The notes: generated by a model not told the origin, from the sequence alone. A stretch of 64,000 nt of DNA from Streptococcus entericus DSM 14446 (GCF_000380025.1 NZ_KB904186.1:1-64000), one strand, 5' to 3'. Shown: positions 42,392 to 51,873, counted from the stretch's first letter. Numbers and translations are program-made.

Positions 42392-43074
42392 AGAAGTTCC
42401 TCCTCAATAGCTAGATAGGTTTGGTAAGGGTGTGCTGATTGGCTAATGCTCCGCCCAACGACAATATAATCAGACCCAGCTGTCTTGGCAAGAGCTGGTG
42501 TCGCTACCCGTTTCTGGTCAGCTGCTCGGCTATTGCCAAAAGAAATCCCAGGCGTCACACAGATAAAGTCCGCCCCACAGGCATCGTGAATGGCTGCTAC
42601 CTCATGGACACTGCACACCACCCCGTCCATACCAGCTGCTTTAGCGTTTCGAGCGTAAGCTAAGGTTGTCTCTAGGGCAGGTTGAGAGAGCCCAAGCTCT
42701 GTCTGAAGTTGCTGATCATCAAGCGAGGTCAGGATGGTCACTGCAATACAGAGGCTATCTGGATTGACTGACTTGACAGCATTGACAGCCGCTGTCATCA
42801 TGGCTATGCCACCTCCAGCATGCACGTTTAGCATGTCCACACCCAGTGTCGCCAGTTGGGTCATGCCTTGGGCGACGGTGTTTGGGATGTCGTGGAGCTT
42901 GAGGTCAAGAAAAACCTGAAACCCCTTAGCTTTCAACTCACGAACAAAATCAGCCCCTAGAGCGTAGTACAGCTCCATGCCAACCTTGACATAGATCGGT
43001 TCTGGAAAATCAGCAAGCAAATCCCATGCTTGATCGGCAGTAGACACATCCAGTGCCAGTATGGTTTTTGTCAT
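42388..43074 (-). CDS. pyrF: Orotidine 5'-phosphate decarboxylase
   Basis: The 228-residue TIM-barrel enzyme forms UMP from OMP. It carries ILALDVSTADQAWDLL at the start, the catalytic motif VFLDLKLHDIPNTV near 55-68 (K-x-x-D-I-P-N), and VGRSISQSAHPYQTY near 208. It is the first gene of the pyrimidine operon, behind the PyrR-type leader. ATG at 43074 is used; a GTG directly before it is possible. Confidence 0.96.
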   Translation of the reverse strand: MTKTILALDVSTADQAWDLLADFPEPIYVKVGMELYYALGADFVRELKAKGFQVFLDLKLHDIPNTVAQGMTQLATLGVDMLNVHAGGGIAMMTAAVNAVKSVNPDSLCIAVTILTSLDDQQLQTELGLSQPALETTLAYARNAKAAGMDGVVCSVHEVAAIHDACGADFICVTPGISFGNSRAADQKRVATPALAKTAGSDYIVVGRSISQSAHPYQTYLAIEEELL

Positions 43075-43101
43075 CACGCCTCCTTAATTAGCCTCAGGCA
43101 A

Positions 43102-43132
43102 CAAAAAAGTGCCCTGTCATTGACAAGGCACC
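43102..43132 (-). terminator. Attenuator terminator of the pyr operon
   Basis: GTGCCTTGTC / GACAGGGCAC (10 bp, one GU) followed by TTTTTTG stands about 30 nt before pyrF. With the PyrR motif upstream this is the transcription-attenuation terminator. Confidence 0.82.
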
Positions 43133-43317
43133 TGTAAATGGCTTCACAACAAGTTGGATACAGCAAAGACATCATCAGCAATAAAATTTCTGGTGCATGC
43201 TCTTTGACTGCTAGGGTCAGCTGGTTGTTTTTCTATCGTTACCCTATCGTTCGGGTAACACAATAACACCTAGAAAACATAACCCTTTTCCCATACGCTA
43301 TTTGTCAGATTCAGTTA

Positions 43318-43342
43318 CCTTGCTCGCCTCTCTGGACGAATT
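43318..43342 (-). promoter_or_regulatory. PyrR-binding element in the pyr leader
   Basis: The RNA strand reads GTCCAGAGAGGC, matching the PyrR loop consensus (UCCNGAGAGG). Uridine-nucleotide-loaded PyrR would stabilise the anti-antiterminator and favour termination. A further stem, TTACCC-N8-GGGTAA, lies in the leader (about 43239-43260). pyrR is not in the window. Confidence 0.82.
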
Positions 43343-43360
43343 TAAAGATATTCTGAATTG

Positions 43361-43389
43361 ACTTTAGCATATTCTAATAAAAAATGCAA
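43361..43389 (-). promoter_or_regulatory. Promoter of the pyr operon
   Basis: TTGCAT, 17 nt and TGC-TAAAGT (extended -10), about 20 nt upstream of the PyrR element. Confidence 0.65.
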
Positions 43390-43399
43390 GAGATTTTGT

Positions 43400-44323
43400 T
43401 TAGAATTTCAAATATTTACGGACAGATAGGCTAGACCCAATGGCACCAATCACAATCCCGACAGCAAATAGTCCGCCGACAACATAGTAGAGGAAGGGCA
43501 CTGGAGGGTACAGAGAAAGGTTCTGCACAACTAACCCAGGATTCCATTCGCTATAGGCAAAATGGTAGCCAAAATAAACCAATAAGGCAGGCATGATTGC
43601 CCCAAGTAAGCCAACAAGAGCTCCCTCAATAAAGAAAGGTCCGCGAATATAGCCACTCTTAGCACCAACCAAACGCATAATCTGAATCTCACGGCTGCGT
43701 GAGATAATGGTCATTCTGATGGTATTGGAAATAAAGAATATGGCCATGACTAAAATAAGCGCTGTAATGCCTACCCCCCAAATTCGAACAGTATCGGCCA
43801 ATTTGAAGAGAGCTTCAGCTTTCAGACCGCCGTAAGACACTGAGTCAACCCCAGCAATTTTTTCAATGGCAGCTGTGACCGACTTAACTGAATCAGGTGT
43901 CTTAGTAGAAACAATGTAAATATCTGACAGAGGGTTATCCTGATCATAGATTTCCCAAGCTTCACCCATGGTTTGTTTCAAGGCAACGAGCTGCTCATCC
44001 TTACTAGAAAAAGTGATTTGGTCAACATCTGGCAAGGCCATGATTTGATCATAAACCTTGTGATAATCAGGGTTTGGCACTGTTTCTCCACGGTCATTGA
44101 CAATCGTTTCGTTATTATCCGTTGATTCGTACAAAAGGAAGGTGTTGATTTGAACATTGCCCTCAACGCCTGTTGTTAGGCGCTCCGCATTGATGACAAC
44201 AACTGAGAAGAATGCCAAAAGGGTCAAGGTTAGGCTAACAGATGATGTCGCAATCACACTCATCAAGCCGTTTCGAATCAATCCTTTCACGGCTTCCCAA
44301 AAATGTCTAAATGGTCTAATCAT
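43400..44323 (-). CDS. ftsX: Cell division protein FtsX
   Basis: The 307-residue membrane protein starts [19 protein letters not shown]; an upstream extension is rejected. It has one membrane segment near 20-42, a large extracellular domain (about 50-170), then three membrane segments (from ALILVMAIFFISNTIRM). With FtsE it forms the ABC-like complex that activates the PcsB hydrolase in streptococci during division. It overlaps ftsE by 8 nt. Confidence 0.95.
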   Translation of the reverse strand: MIRPFRHFWEAVKGLIRNGLMSVIATSSVSLTLTLLAFFSVVVINAERLTTGVEGNVQINTFLLYESTDNNETIVNDRGETVPNPDYHKVYDQIMALPDVDQITFSSKDEQLVALKQTMGEAWEIYDQDNPLSDIYIVSTKTPDSVKSVTAAIEKIAGVDSVSYGGLKAEALFKLADTVRIWGVGITALILVMAIFFISNTIRMTIISRSREIQIMRLVGAKSGYIRGPFFIEGALVGLLGAIMPALLVYFGYHFAYSEWNPGLVVQNLSLYPPVPFLYYVVGGLFAVGIVIGAIGSSLSVRKYLKF

Positions 44324-45008
44324 CGTAACCGTAATCTCCTTTCTCTTGGTCTCTGACCACGCGCCCATTTTCAATGGCGACAACGCGGTGGCGCAAGGTG
44401 TTGACAATCTGGCTGTTGTGGGTCGCCATTAAAATAGTTGTCCCTTGCATATTGATGCGCTCAAGAAGCTTCATGATTTCCCAAGAGTTATCAGGGTCAA
44501 GGTTACCTGTCGGCTCATCAGCAATCAAGAGTTTCGGATTGTTAACAATAGCTCGCGCGATAGCCACACGCTGTTGCTCACCACCTGATAATTGGTCAGG
44601 AAAGGCACGCATCTTGTGCTTGAGACCAACAAGTTCTAGCACTTCAGGAACACGTTTTTTGATGGTTTTACGTCTTTCACCGATAACTTCCATAGCGTAA
44701 GCGACATTCTCAAAAACAGTCTTACGGGGCAGAAGTTTATAGTCTTGGAAAACAACGCCAATCGAGCGACGAAGATAGGGCAGGTGTTTGGGTTTGAGGT
44801 TGGTGACATCAAACTCACCTACCTTAATACGACCACTGGTCGCCTTTTCCTCGTGATAAATCAGTTTGATAAAACTTGATTTACCAGCCCCTGAGGGGCC
44901 AACGATATAGACAAATTCGCCTTGGTTGACATCAAGGTCAACACCGCGCAAGGCAGTTGTCGAGCGATGGTATTTCTTGGTCACATCGCGTAATTCAATC
45001 AGTGCCAT
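44316..45008 (-). CDS. ftsE: Cell division ATP-binding protein FtsE
   Basis: The 230-residue ATPase has Walker [10 protein letters not shown] near 36-44, the signature LSGGEQQR near 140, and Walker [13 protein letters not shown] near 160. The ATG at 45008 has AAAGGAG 5 nt upstream; a GTG two codons earlier lies within that site. It follows prfB, the usual streptococcal order prfB-ftsE-ftsX. Confidence 0.95.
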   Translation of the reverse strand: MALIELRDVTKKYHRSTTALRGVDLDVNQGEFVYIVGPSGAGKSSFIKLIYHEEKATSGRIKVGEFDVTNLKPKHLPYLRRSIGVVFQDYKLLPRKTVFENVAYAMEVIGERRKTIKKRVPEVLELVGLKHKMRAFPDQLSGGEQQRVAIARAIVNNPKLLIADEPTGNLDPDNSWEIMKLLERINMQGTTILMATHNSQIVNTLRHRVVAIENGRVVRDQEKGDYGYDD

Positions 45009-45138
45009 AGACACTCCTTTCGTTTTTCAGCTCAGAGCAGTTGCTCAGCTCTGCTATTTCTCAGAAAATCCTAAACCTAAGAGGTTCAGATAAATAAGAA
45101 TGCAAAGGGCAGAACTTCTCCTCACTCTCTCGTTTTCA

Positions 45139-45221
45139 AGCTCAGGCTAAAACAAGCCACTGGCTTTCCCTCGCCACCTCATTTTCATGCTCGGGCTAAA
45201 ACAAGCCACTGGCTTGTTTTA
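45139..45221 (-). terminator. prfB terminator with a duplicated hairpin unit
   Basis: AAAACAAGCC-ACT-GGCTTGTTTT (45198-45220) overlaps the prfB stop codon. A second copy of the unit GCTC(A/G)GGCTAAAACAAGCC followed by ACTGGCTT lies 50 bp away at 45139-45166, with the right arm decayed. The flank GCTCGGG-YTAAAA also flanks the era terminator. Confidence 0.65.
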
Positions 45222-46323
45222 CTCATCCACACCCATTTTCCACTTGAGGTAGGCGTCGATAAAGCCATCAATCTCTCCATCCATGACCTTGTCCACCTGA
45301 GCAACCTCATAGCTGGTGCGGTGGTCTTTGACCATGGTATAAGGGGTAAAGACATAAGAACGAATCTGGCTACCCCATGTGATTTCTTTCTTGTCACCTT
45401 TGAGGGCAGACACTTCAGCCGCCTTTTTCTCTTCTTCCAACTGATAGAGCTTGGCTTGGAGCATCTTCATGGCTCGGTCTCGGTTGCCGTACTGGGTGCG
45501 ATCAACGGTTGACGCGACAACAATCCCTGTCGGAATATGGGTCAAGCGTACACCAGTTGAAACCTTGTTGACGTTCTGACCACCTGCACCACCTGAGCGG
45601 AAGGTGTCCATTTTGACCTCATCATCACGGATAGCAATCTCGATGTTATCGTCTAACTCCGGCATGACCTCAACAGAGGCAAATGAGGTATGACGACGTT
45701 TCGCCGAGTCAAAGGGTGAAATCCGTACCAAACGGTGAACCCCCATCTCTGACTTTAATAAGCCGTAGGCATTTGGCCCTTGGAAAGACAGGGTCACTGA
45801 CTTAATCCCAGCCTCGTCTCCCGCCTGATAGTCTAGGGTCTCTACCTTGAACCCTCTGGCATTGCCAAAACGCATGTACATGCGAAGCAACAAGTCACCC
45901 CAGTCCTGAGCCTCAGTACCACCAGAGCCCGGGTGAATCTCCAAAATAGCGTTGTTCCTATCATAGGGTTCTGATAAGAGTAGCGTCATCTCGTAGCTGG
46001 TCATCAGACCCTCAAGCCTCGTCAAACTGTCAGACAACTCCTCCAACAAACTCTCGTCCTCTGCCCCCATCTCCAGCAGCAACTCGCACTCGTCGCAGAG
46101 CTCCGTCATGTCATGAAAGGTCTGGTAGGTTGTTTTGAGGTCATTTAGCTCCTGAGAGACCTTTTGCGCCGCCTGATTATCATTCCAAAAATCTGGCTCA
46201 GTCATACGGTGTTCTAAGGTCGCGATGTCCTCTTCCAAACGGTCGAGGTCAAAGAGACCTCCCAAAGCTGGTTAGCTTTGCACGCAGGTCCGCAATCTTG
46301 TTGCGGCTGTCAATCATATCCAT
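45219..46323 (-). CDS. prfB: Peptide chain release factor 2, programmed +1 frameshift
   Basis: RF2 releases peptides at UGA and UAA stops. The first frame starts at the ATG at 46321-46323 ([20 protein letters not shown]) and reaches CTT TGA C at 46248-46254. An internal Shine-Dalgarno (GGGAGG) just upstream drives a +1 shift so that TGA is skipped and GAC CTC GAC is read. The joined product is about 367 residues with the GGQ motif (GGAGGQNVN) near 250 and the SPF-type tripeptide (RISPFDS) near 205. The frameshift is the conserved autoregulation by UGA recognition. Confidence 0.95.
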
Positions 46324-46435
46324 AGTTTACCTCGTTGGTTCTTTTTTTAGGGCAATAGCAGAGCTGCACCCCAGTGTTAGTCCGTTTCGGTTAATTGGCA
46401 GGAAACTACCATAACTTTTCTATTCTATCATATTT

Positions 46436-47563
46436 TTAGCTAACTTGCCATTTTTGAAGCAGTTGCTCACGCTCCGTCAGAATATCAGCGTTGTCCGTCT
46501 TCACCGCCAGCACCAGCTCTAGCATATCATCGTTCGGTGTTTTGATGATTTCCCCCAAGGCCCAAAGCGCTGTCGCCGTGTGAATGGGGTTATTGTTTTT
46601 ATCAATGATTTCCAGGAGTTTGACGACTGCTGTCTTGTCGTGAGCATTGGCAAGGGCGATGATGGCATTGCGTTGGAGGATATTTTTCCCTCGCCAAGAA
46701 CCGGCAATCATGCCAAACTTTTCCTTGAAGGTTGAGTTGGTCAATTCCAAGAAGGGAATCAGCTCTGGCCAAGCCAGTTCAGGGTCAATCTCGCTGGCCA
46801 AGGGATTGTTTAACCCTTTATTATAAGGGCAGCAGATTTGGCAGATGTCACAACCATAGATAACAGTCTTGATTTTCTTGCGAAATTCCAGCGCCATCAT
46901 GCCCTTGTCCTGGGTTTGAAAGGATAGACAACGCTTGGCGTCCATGCTCCCATCCCCAATCAAACAGGACGTCGGACAGGCATCCAAACACCGTCTACAG
47001 TCCCCACAGTCATAGTCCACAGGCTGGTCGGGCTCAATCTCCAGATTGGTAATTAGCTCTCCCAGATACATATACGAGCCGTATTCTTTGGAAATGACCA
47101 AGCCATTTTTACCGATAAAACCAATCCCTGCTCGTCTGGCTACCGCCGTATCAACCAGAGCGCCCGTATCCACCATGGCCTTGTGCTCTAGCGGAAAATC
47201 CTTGCACAGCTCTCGAATGCCTACCGCTAAACGATTGAGCTTGTCTTGGAGGACATAGTGGTAGTCAAGTCCCCAGCTGTTTGGGGTGATTTTACCCCGC
47301 TTGTAATTGGTCTTTTGAGGTTCAATCGGCAGTTTATGGGGGTAAGCAACCGCTATGGAGATGATGGTTTTGGCTGATGCCAAGCTCAGCTTGGGATCCA
47401 AGCGTTCCTCGATGTTCTTATGCTCAAAGCCTGACAACCTGTCCTCATCAGCTGCCGCGCGCAAGCTTTTCTCCAAATACGAAAAATCATCAGCCGTGGT
47501 AAAGCCGATTTTTGAAATGCCAATCTCTCGCGCGAGTTGCTGAATCTGAGTCTTTAAGTCCAT
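46436..47563 (-). CDS. queG: Epoxyqueuosine reductase
   Basis: QueG performs the last step of queuosine tRNA modification, reducing epoxyqueuosine with cobalamin and two 4Fe-4S clusters. The 375-residue protein has two ferredoxin-like clusters, CGDCRRCLDACPTSCL near 185-200 and CDICQICCPYNKG near 240, and a C-terminal HEAT-like region (AIIALANAHDKTAVVKLLEI). The ATG at 47563 (MDLKTQIQQLAREIG) is preferred over an upstream TTG. Confidence 0.93.
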   Translation of the reverse strand: MDLKTQIQQLAREIGISKIGFTTADDFSYLEKSLRAAADEDRLSGFEHKNIEERLDPKLSLASAKTIISIAVAYPHKLPIEPQKTNYKRGKITPNSWGLDYHYVLQDKLNRLAVGIRELCKDFPLEHKAMVDTGALVDTAVARRAGIGFIGKNGLVISKEYGSYMYLGELITNLEIEPDQPVDYDCGDCRRCLDACPTSCLIGDGSMDAKRCLSFQTQDKGMMALEFRKKIKTVIYGCDICQICCPYNKGLNNPLASEIDPELAWPELIPFLELTNSTFKEKFGMIAGSWRGKNILQRNAIIALANAHDKTAVVKLLEIIDKNNNPIHTATALWALGEIIKTPNDDMLELVLAVKTDNADILTEREQLLQKWQVS

Positions 47564-47685
47564 ACTCTCATTGTACGCCAAAAAGGTAACAAGTGCAAGA
47601 AGCTAGCGTTACAAGTTGGTGACATAAAAACCAACCCTTTCGGATTGGTGAACAAAAAAATGTTTGACAGATAAAGATACCCATT

Positions 47686-48447
47686 TCAGACAGAGTAGCC
47701 AATCACCTCTCGACAGACGGTATCAATCGTTTCGCCATCGACACTGTCAATCCTCAAGCGGTAAACGTGATGCAATCGTGGGTTGTAAATTCCAAGATAA
47801 AGAAGCTGCTTAAAATGATCATCATCAGATTGGAGACCCATCAAGTAATAAACGAGTACCTGAAGGGTGTGCTTTGCTGTTGGTTTTGCCTTACTTACCT
47901 TAAAATCCCACAGGGTATCACTGGTTAAAAAGTCTCCATCCCCACTATCAATGGTTTCTGTATAACCTCCCAGCATGTTAAAACCGTCTTTAATAACAGG
48001 ACCATAATGATTGAAAAAGACTAAACTTCGCTCGACCATTATTCTAATATTTTCGATAGTCCACATATCCGGAACGATGCTCTCAACAGGCTTATAACCA
48101 GAGCGACCTGCACGGAAGACCACATCATAGCCGACCAATTGACAAGCGCAAGTAATGGAATAACTATCTAAACCAATGATGCTCTCCAACAATTCCCAAG
48201 CATGCTCAAGTTCATCTATCATCTGAGCACCATAGAGGGAAATCCGAAACGCCTCCTCAGCCCTTGTGCCCAATGTAAAACGCGTTAAATAATCAACCGC
48301 CAAACCAACCAAGCTGCTATGGATATTTTCAGCAGGTGCTAACTCTTCACCAATAGGCAACTGAGTGACCTCAAAACGAGATGGTTTAACATAACCACCT
48401 CTTGGCTGTTTAATCGCACTGATACGTTGTGTCACAGAAACCATCAT
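47686..48447 (-). CDS. Uncharacterised protein with a PD-(D/E)XK nuclease-like core
   Basis: The 253-residue protein is not a family I can name. Residues about 165-210 read GDGDFLTSDTLWDFKVSKAK, then about 10 residues on QVLVYYLMGLQ. A lone Asp, then D-F-K, then a Q-x3-Y helix is the pattern of the PD-(D/E)XK nuclease superfamily (Cas4/RecB-like helper nucleases). The N-terminal half is helical. No four-cysteine Fe-S cluster is seen. It stands alone between queG and the P-type ATPase with GGGAGAG before two tandem ATGs. It could be a defence or repair nuclease, but activity is not shown. Confidence 0.6.
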   Translation of the reverse strand: MMVSVTQRISAIKQPRGGYVKPSRFEVTQLPIGEELAPAENIHSSLVGLAVDYLTRFTLGTRAEEAFRISLYGAQMIDELEHAWELLESIIGLDSYSITCACQLVGYDVVFRAGRSGYKPVESIVPDMWTIENIRIMVERSLVFFNHYGPVIKDGFNMLGGYTETIDSGDGDFLTSDTLWDFKVSKAKPTAKHTLQVLVYYLMGLQSDDDHFKQLLYLGIYNPRLHHVYRLRIDSVDGETIDTVCREVIGYSV

Positions 48448-48495
48448 TCTCTCCCATTTTTTTGATTTTATTATATCATATCCCCTTCTCTGTCA

Positions 48496-48527
48496 AGAAA
48501 AAAGAACCCAGCGAATCGCTGAGTTCG
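48496..48527 (-). terminator. Terminator of the P-type ATPase gene
   Basis: GAACCCAGCG-AAT-CGCTGAGTTC followed by TTTTTTC on the minus strand. Confidence 0.82.
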
Positions 48528-48531
48528 AGGG

Positions 48532-51219
48532 TTAAATCGCATTTTTGTCTTGACCGGCAGCACGCTGCACAGCCTTGACAAGCTCAACCACCACAATCAT
48601 AAGGGCAGAGCCTATCACTGCAACCAACCACTGGGTCGGTGTCAGCACCGTCACGTGGAAGAAGGTGTTAAAGCCTGGCACCACAATCGTTGCCATCAAC
48701 ATGAGGAAGGCCACTACAATCGACCAGTTGAAGAGCTTATTCTTAAATGGACCGACTGTAAAGATAGACTGGTAAACAGACTTGACGTTAAAGGCGTGGA
48801 AGAGCTGGATGAGACCAAGGGTCACATAGGCCATGGTCAAAGCGTCTGCGTGGATGGCATGGTGGTCACCAACATGCTCTGGGAATTGCAAGGCAAACCA
48901 ATAAACACCCAAGACCAAGATGGTTTGCAGGATACCTTGGTAAATGATGGCTCCTAGCACGCCACCTGAGAAGAAGCTGGACTTGCGTCCACGAGGCTTG
49001 TGGCTCATCACTCCTGGCTCAGCAGGCTCCACACCCAAGGCAATGGCTGGCAAGGTATCGGTTACCAGGTTAATCCAGAGCAGGTGAACTGGCTCCAGAA
49101 CGTCCCAACCAAAGAGGGTTGCAAGGAAGATACAGAGCACTTCTGCGGTATTGGCTGACAGGAGGTACTGGATGGTTTTCTGAATATTGGAGAAGACCTT
49201 CCGACCTTCTTCAACTGCCACGATGATGGTGGCAAAGTTGTCATCTGCCAGCACCATGTCAGAAGCACCTTTTGAAACTTCCGTACCTGTGATGCCCATC
49301 CCGATACCGATATCAGCTGTTTTGAGCGACGGTGCATCGTTCACCCCGTCACCCGTCATGGCAACAACCTTGCCTTCATTTTGCCAAGCCTTGACAATAC
49401 GCACCTTATGTTCAGGCGATACACGGGCATAGACAGAGTATTGCTTGAAGACTTTTTGGAACTCTTCATCGGTCAACTCATTGAGCTCTGCTCCTGTGAA
49501 GACGTGATCTTCCGTGTCATTCGGGTCAATGATGCCGAGGCGCTTGGCAATAGCTTCCGCAGTATCCTGATGGTCACCTGTGATCATGATCGGACGGATA
49601 CCCGCTTCTTTCGCCACAGCAACAGCTTGCGCTGCTTCTGGACGCTCTGGGTCGATCATACCGACCAAGCCTGCGAAAATGAGGTCATTTTCGACCACGT
49701 CTGTCTCAAGTGTCGGAATGCTGTCCACATACTTGTAAGCCATCATGAGGACACGAAGTGCTTGCTTGGCCAGCGATTTATTGGTCGCAAGGATGGCTTC
49801 ACGGTCAGCGTCTGTCAGGGCACGCACCTGATCCTTGTCCTCGATCTGGGTAATCCGCTTGAGGAGCTGGTCTGGCGCACCTTTGACCGCTACAAAGTAG
49901 CGACCATCTGCCTGTCGGTGAATAGTGGACATGAGCTTACGCGTTGAGTCAAATGGCAACTCTGCCACACGTGGTTCCCCTGCTAAGACCTCACGCACAT
50001 CAAAGTTCTTGTCCAGACCAAACTGCACCAAGGCTGTCTCCGTCGGGTCACCGATGAGCTTGCCTGATGGGTCAATCTTGGTGTCATTGGCAAAGTTCAT
50101 GACACGAAGGGTTGAGTTGCTAGCGTCAAACGCCGCTGACGCATTGAGCAATTCACCATTTGTATACACCTTCTCAACGGTCATCTGGTTCATGGTCAGA
50201 GTACCCGTTTTATCCGAAGCGATAATCTCGGTTGAGCCGAGGGTTTCCACCGCTGGCAACTGACGGATAATGGCATTGCGCTTAGCCAATACTTTTGTCC
50301 CAAGTGACAAAACAACTGTCACGATGGCTGGCAGCCCTTCTGGAATGGCCGCAACCGCAAGGGCAATCGCTGTTGTCAAGCCTTTCAGAGCTGGTGTTCC
50401 TTGGACAAAGACACCAACAGTAAAGGTAATGGCTGCAATCACCAAGACCGCATAGGTCAGCACCTTAGACAACTGATGGAGGTTTTGCTTGAGCGGGGTA
50501 TCGCTCTCATCTGCATTGGCCAACATACCAGCGATATGACCGACCTCAGTGTACATCCCTGTGTTGGTCACAACTCCAGAACCACGACCGTAGGTCACAT
50601 TTGAGTTCTGGTAGGCCATGTTGACACGGTCACCGATTGGAGCATCCGCAGCCAAGGTGGCTGTCAAATCTTTCTCAACAGGCACTGACTCACCCGTCAG
50701 AGCAGCTTCCTCGATTTTTAGGGAGTTGGCTTCCAAGAGACGCATATCCGCTGGCACCACATCCCCTGCTTCTAACATGACGATGTCGCCAGGCACCAAG
50801 TCTTTGGAGTCAACTTCGATGACATGACCGTTCCGACGGACGCGGGCAACAGGCGAAGACATGCTCTTGAGGGCTTCAATGGCAGCCTCTGCCTGTCCTT
50901 CTTGGTAAACACCAAAGGCGGCATTTAGAACGACAACGGCTAAGATGATGATGGCATCCGCCAAGCCGTGCATCCCTTCTGTCACCACGGTCAAAATCGC
51001 CGCTGCCAAGAGGATGATAATCATCAAATCCTTAAATTGGTCGATGAATTTCTGCAAGAGGGTGCGTTTTTCCCCCTCATCGAGCTCATTGCGACCATAG
51101 TCTGCTAGACGAGCCTTCACCTGATCATTGGTCAGACCATCAATGCTAGTCTCCAACTCTGCCAACACGACGTCTTCATGCTTGGCATAATAGGCGTCAC
51201 GTTTTTGTTCTTTTGACAT
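48532..51219 (-). CDS. P2-type cation ATPase, probable manganese/calcium exporter
   Basis: The 895-residue pump begins MSKEQKRDAYYAKHEDVVL, with AAAAGGAGAA before the ATG. It has the actuator TGESVPVEKD near 180, the phosphorylation motif SDKTGTLTMNQM near 345, the hinge MTGDGVNDAPSLKTADIGI near 600 and about ten membrane segments. It resembles the PacL/CaxP/MgtA branch. In pneumococcus the homologous pump is behind a manganese riboswitch, and such a riboswitch is seen here, so manganese export is the best guess. Monocistronic. Confidence 0.92.
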   Translation of the reverse strand: MSKEQKRDAYYAKHEDVVLAELETSIDGLTNDQVKARLADYGRNELDEGEKRTLLQKFIDQFKDLMIIILLAAAILTVVTEGMHGLADAIIILAVVVLNAAFGVYQEGQAEAAIEALKSMSSPVARVRRNGHVIEVDSKDLVPGDIVMLEAGDVVPADMRLLEANSLKIEEAALTGESVPVEKDLTATLAADAPIGDRVNMAYQNSNVTYGRGSGVVTNTGMYTEVGHIAGMLANADESDTPLKQNLHQLSKVLTYAVLVIAAITFTVGVFVQGTPALKGLTTAIALAVAAIPEGLPAIVTVVLSLGTKVLAKRNAIIRQLPAVETLGSTEIIASDKTGTLTMNQMTVEKVYTNGELLNASAAFDASNSTLRVMNFANDTKIDPSGKLIGDPTETALVQFGLDKNFDVREVLAGEPRVAELPFDSTRKLMSTIHRQADGRYFVAVKGAPDQLLKRITQIEDKDQVRALTDADREAILATNKSLAKQALRVLMMAYKYVDSIPTLETDVVENDLIFAGLVGMIDPERPEAAQAVAVAKEAGIRPIMITGDHQDTAEAIAKRLGIIDPNDTEDHVFTGAELNELTDEEFQKVFKQYSVYARVSPEHKVRIVKAWQNEGKVVAMTGDGVNDAPSLKTADIGIGMGITGTEVSKGASDMVLADDNFATIIVAVEEGRKVFSNIQKTIQYLLSANTAEVLCIFLATLFGWDVLEPVHLLWINLVTDTLPAIALGVEPAEPGVMSHKPRGRKSSFFSGGVLGAIIYQGILQTILVLGVYWFALQFPEHVGDHHAIHADALTMAYVTLGLIQLFHAFNVKSVYQSIFTVGPFKNKLFNWSIVVAFLMLMATIVVPGFNTFFHVTVLTPTQWLVAVIGSALMIVVVELVKAVQRAAGQDKNAI

Positions 51220-51254
51220 GTGTTCTCCTTTTCTAGTCTTTTTCCATGTCAATA

Positions 51255-51363
51255 GAAAAAGACCTGTTTTTATAAAACAAGTCTCGCGGTTTCAGACAGC
51301 GCCGGAAAATAATTTTCGGAATGACGACACTGCCCAGCTGTTGCCAGCTGCTGCTACTCCCTT
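51255..51363 (-). ncRNA. yybP-ykoY-type manganese riboswitch with terminator
   Basis: The RNA strand starts AAGGGAGTAGCAGC, has GTGTCGTCATTCCG in the middle and CCGCGAGACTTG at the 3' side, the hallmark sequences of the yybP-ykoY aptamer. The last part of the aptamer (AGACTTGTTTT) pairs with AAAACAGGTCT followed by TTTTTC, giving a terminator (51256-51284). Ligand binding should therefore switch transcription on. Upstream, TTGCTA, 17 nt and TGG-TAAACT form a promoter. Confidence 0.82.
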
Positions 51364-51418
51364 GAATATGTCTAATAGTTTACCAAATCATCAGCAAAAT
51401 AGCAAGATTTTCGTCAGT

Positions 51419-51811
51419 TTATTTTTGCCAAGAAATGTGTAACTCATAACTAGCAAAAGGCTGCTGAGCTTCTGGTGAGGGCAAGAGGTCATAACTGACA
51501 AGAACGGTTTGCTGACTTGCCGATAAGTTAAACGCTCTGCTATTGGTCACTAACCGCTGAACCCCCATCGGTGTCGGAAGACTGGCCGTACCGATGCTGC
51601 CAGCAACCAACCTCAGTTGCGTCAAGGGAGTGGAATAACGGGTCATCAGCAACTCATTAGTGTTGAGTTTGATGATAACTTTCTCCCCTTCGCTGTTATG
51701 GTAAATCAAGTATAGCCAGTCACCTTTGACGACTAAATCGCCTGTATGCGTTTCGTGAATCAACTCGACATCATCATCTATCTGAATTTTATTTTGAATG
51801 GTAATCTGCAC
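51419..51811 (-). CDS. DUF1934 family protein
   Basis: The 130-residue protein is a small beta-barrel of the YwiB/DUF1934 family (ELIHETHTGDLVVKGDWLYLIYHNSEG near 17-43; VQRLVTNSRAFNLSASQQTVLVSYDL). The function is unknown; the fold is calycin-like. The start codon is GTG after GGAGAGG. It lies between metK and the P-type ATPase. Confidence 0.75.
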   Translation of the reverse strand: MQITIQNKIQIDDDVELIHETHTGDLVVKGDWLYLIYHNSEGEKVIIKLNTNELLMTRYSTPLTQLRLVAGSIGTASLPTPMGVQRLVTNSRAFNLSASQQTVLVSYDLLPSPEAQQPFASYELHISWQK

Positions 51812-51845
51812 AAAGCCTCTCCTTAATCTTTCCCTTTATTTTACC

Positions 51846-51873
51846 AAAAAAGACCAGCCGTGGCTAGTCTTCT
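51846..51873 (-). terminator. Terminator of metK
   Basis: AAGAC-x-AGCC-GT-GGCT-x-GTCTT followed by TTTTTTGG on the minus strand. Confidence 0.7.
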
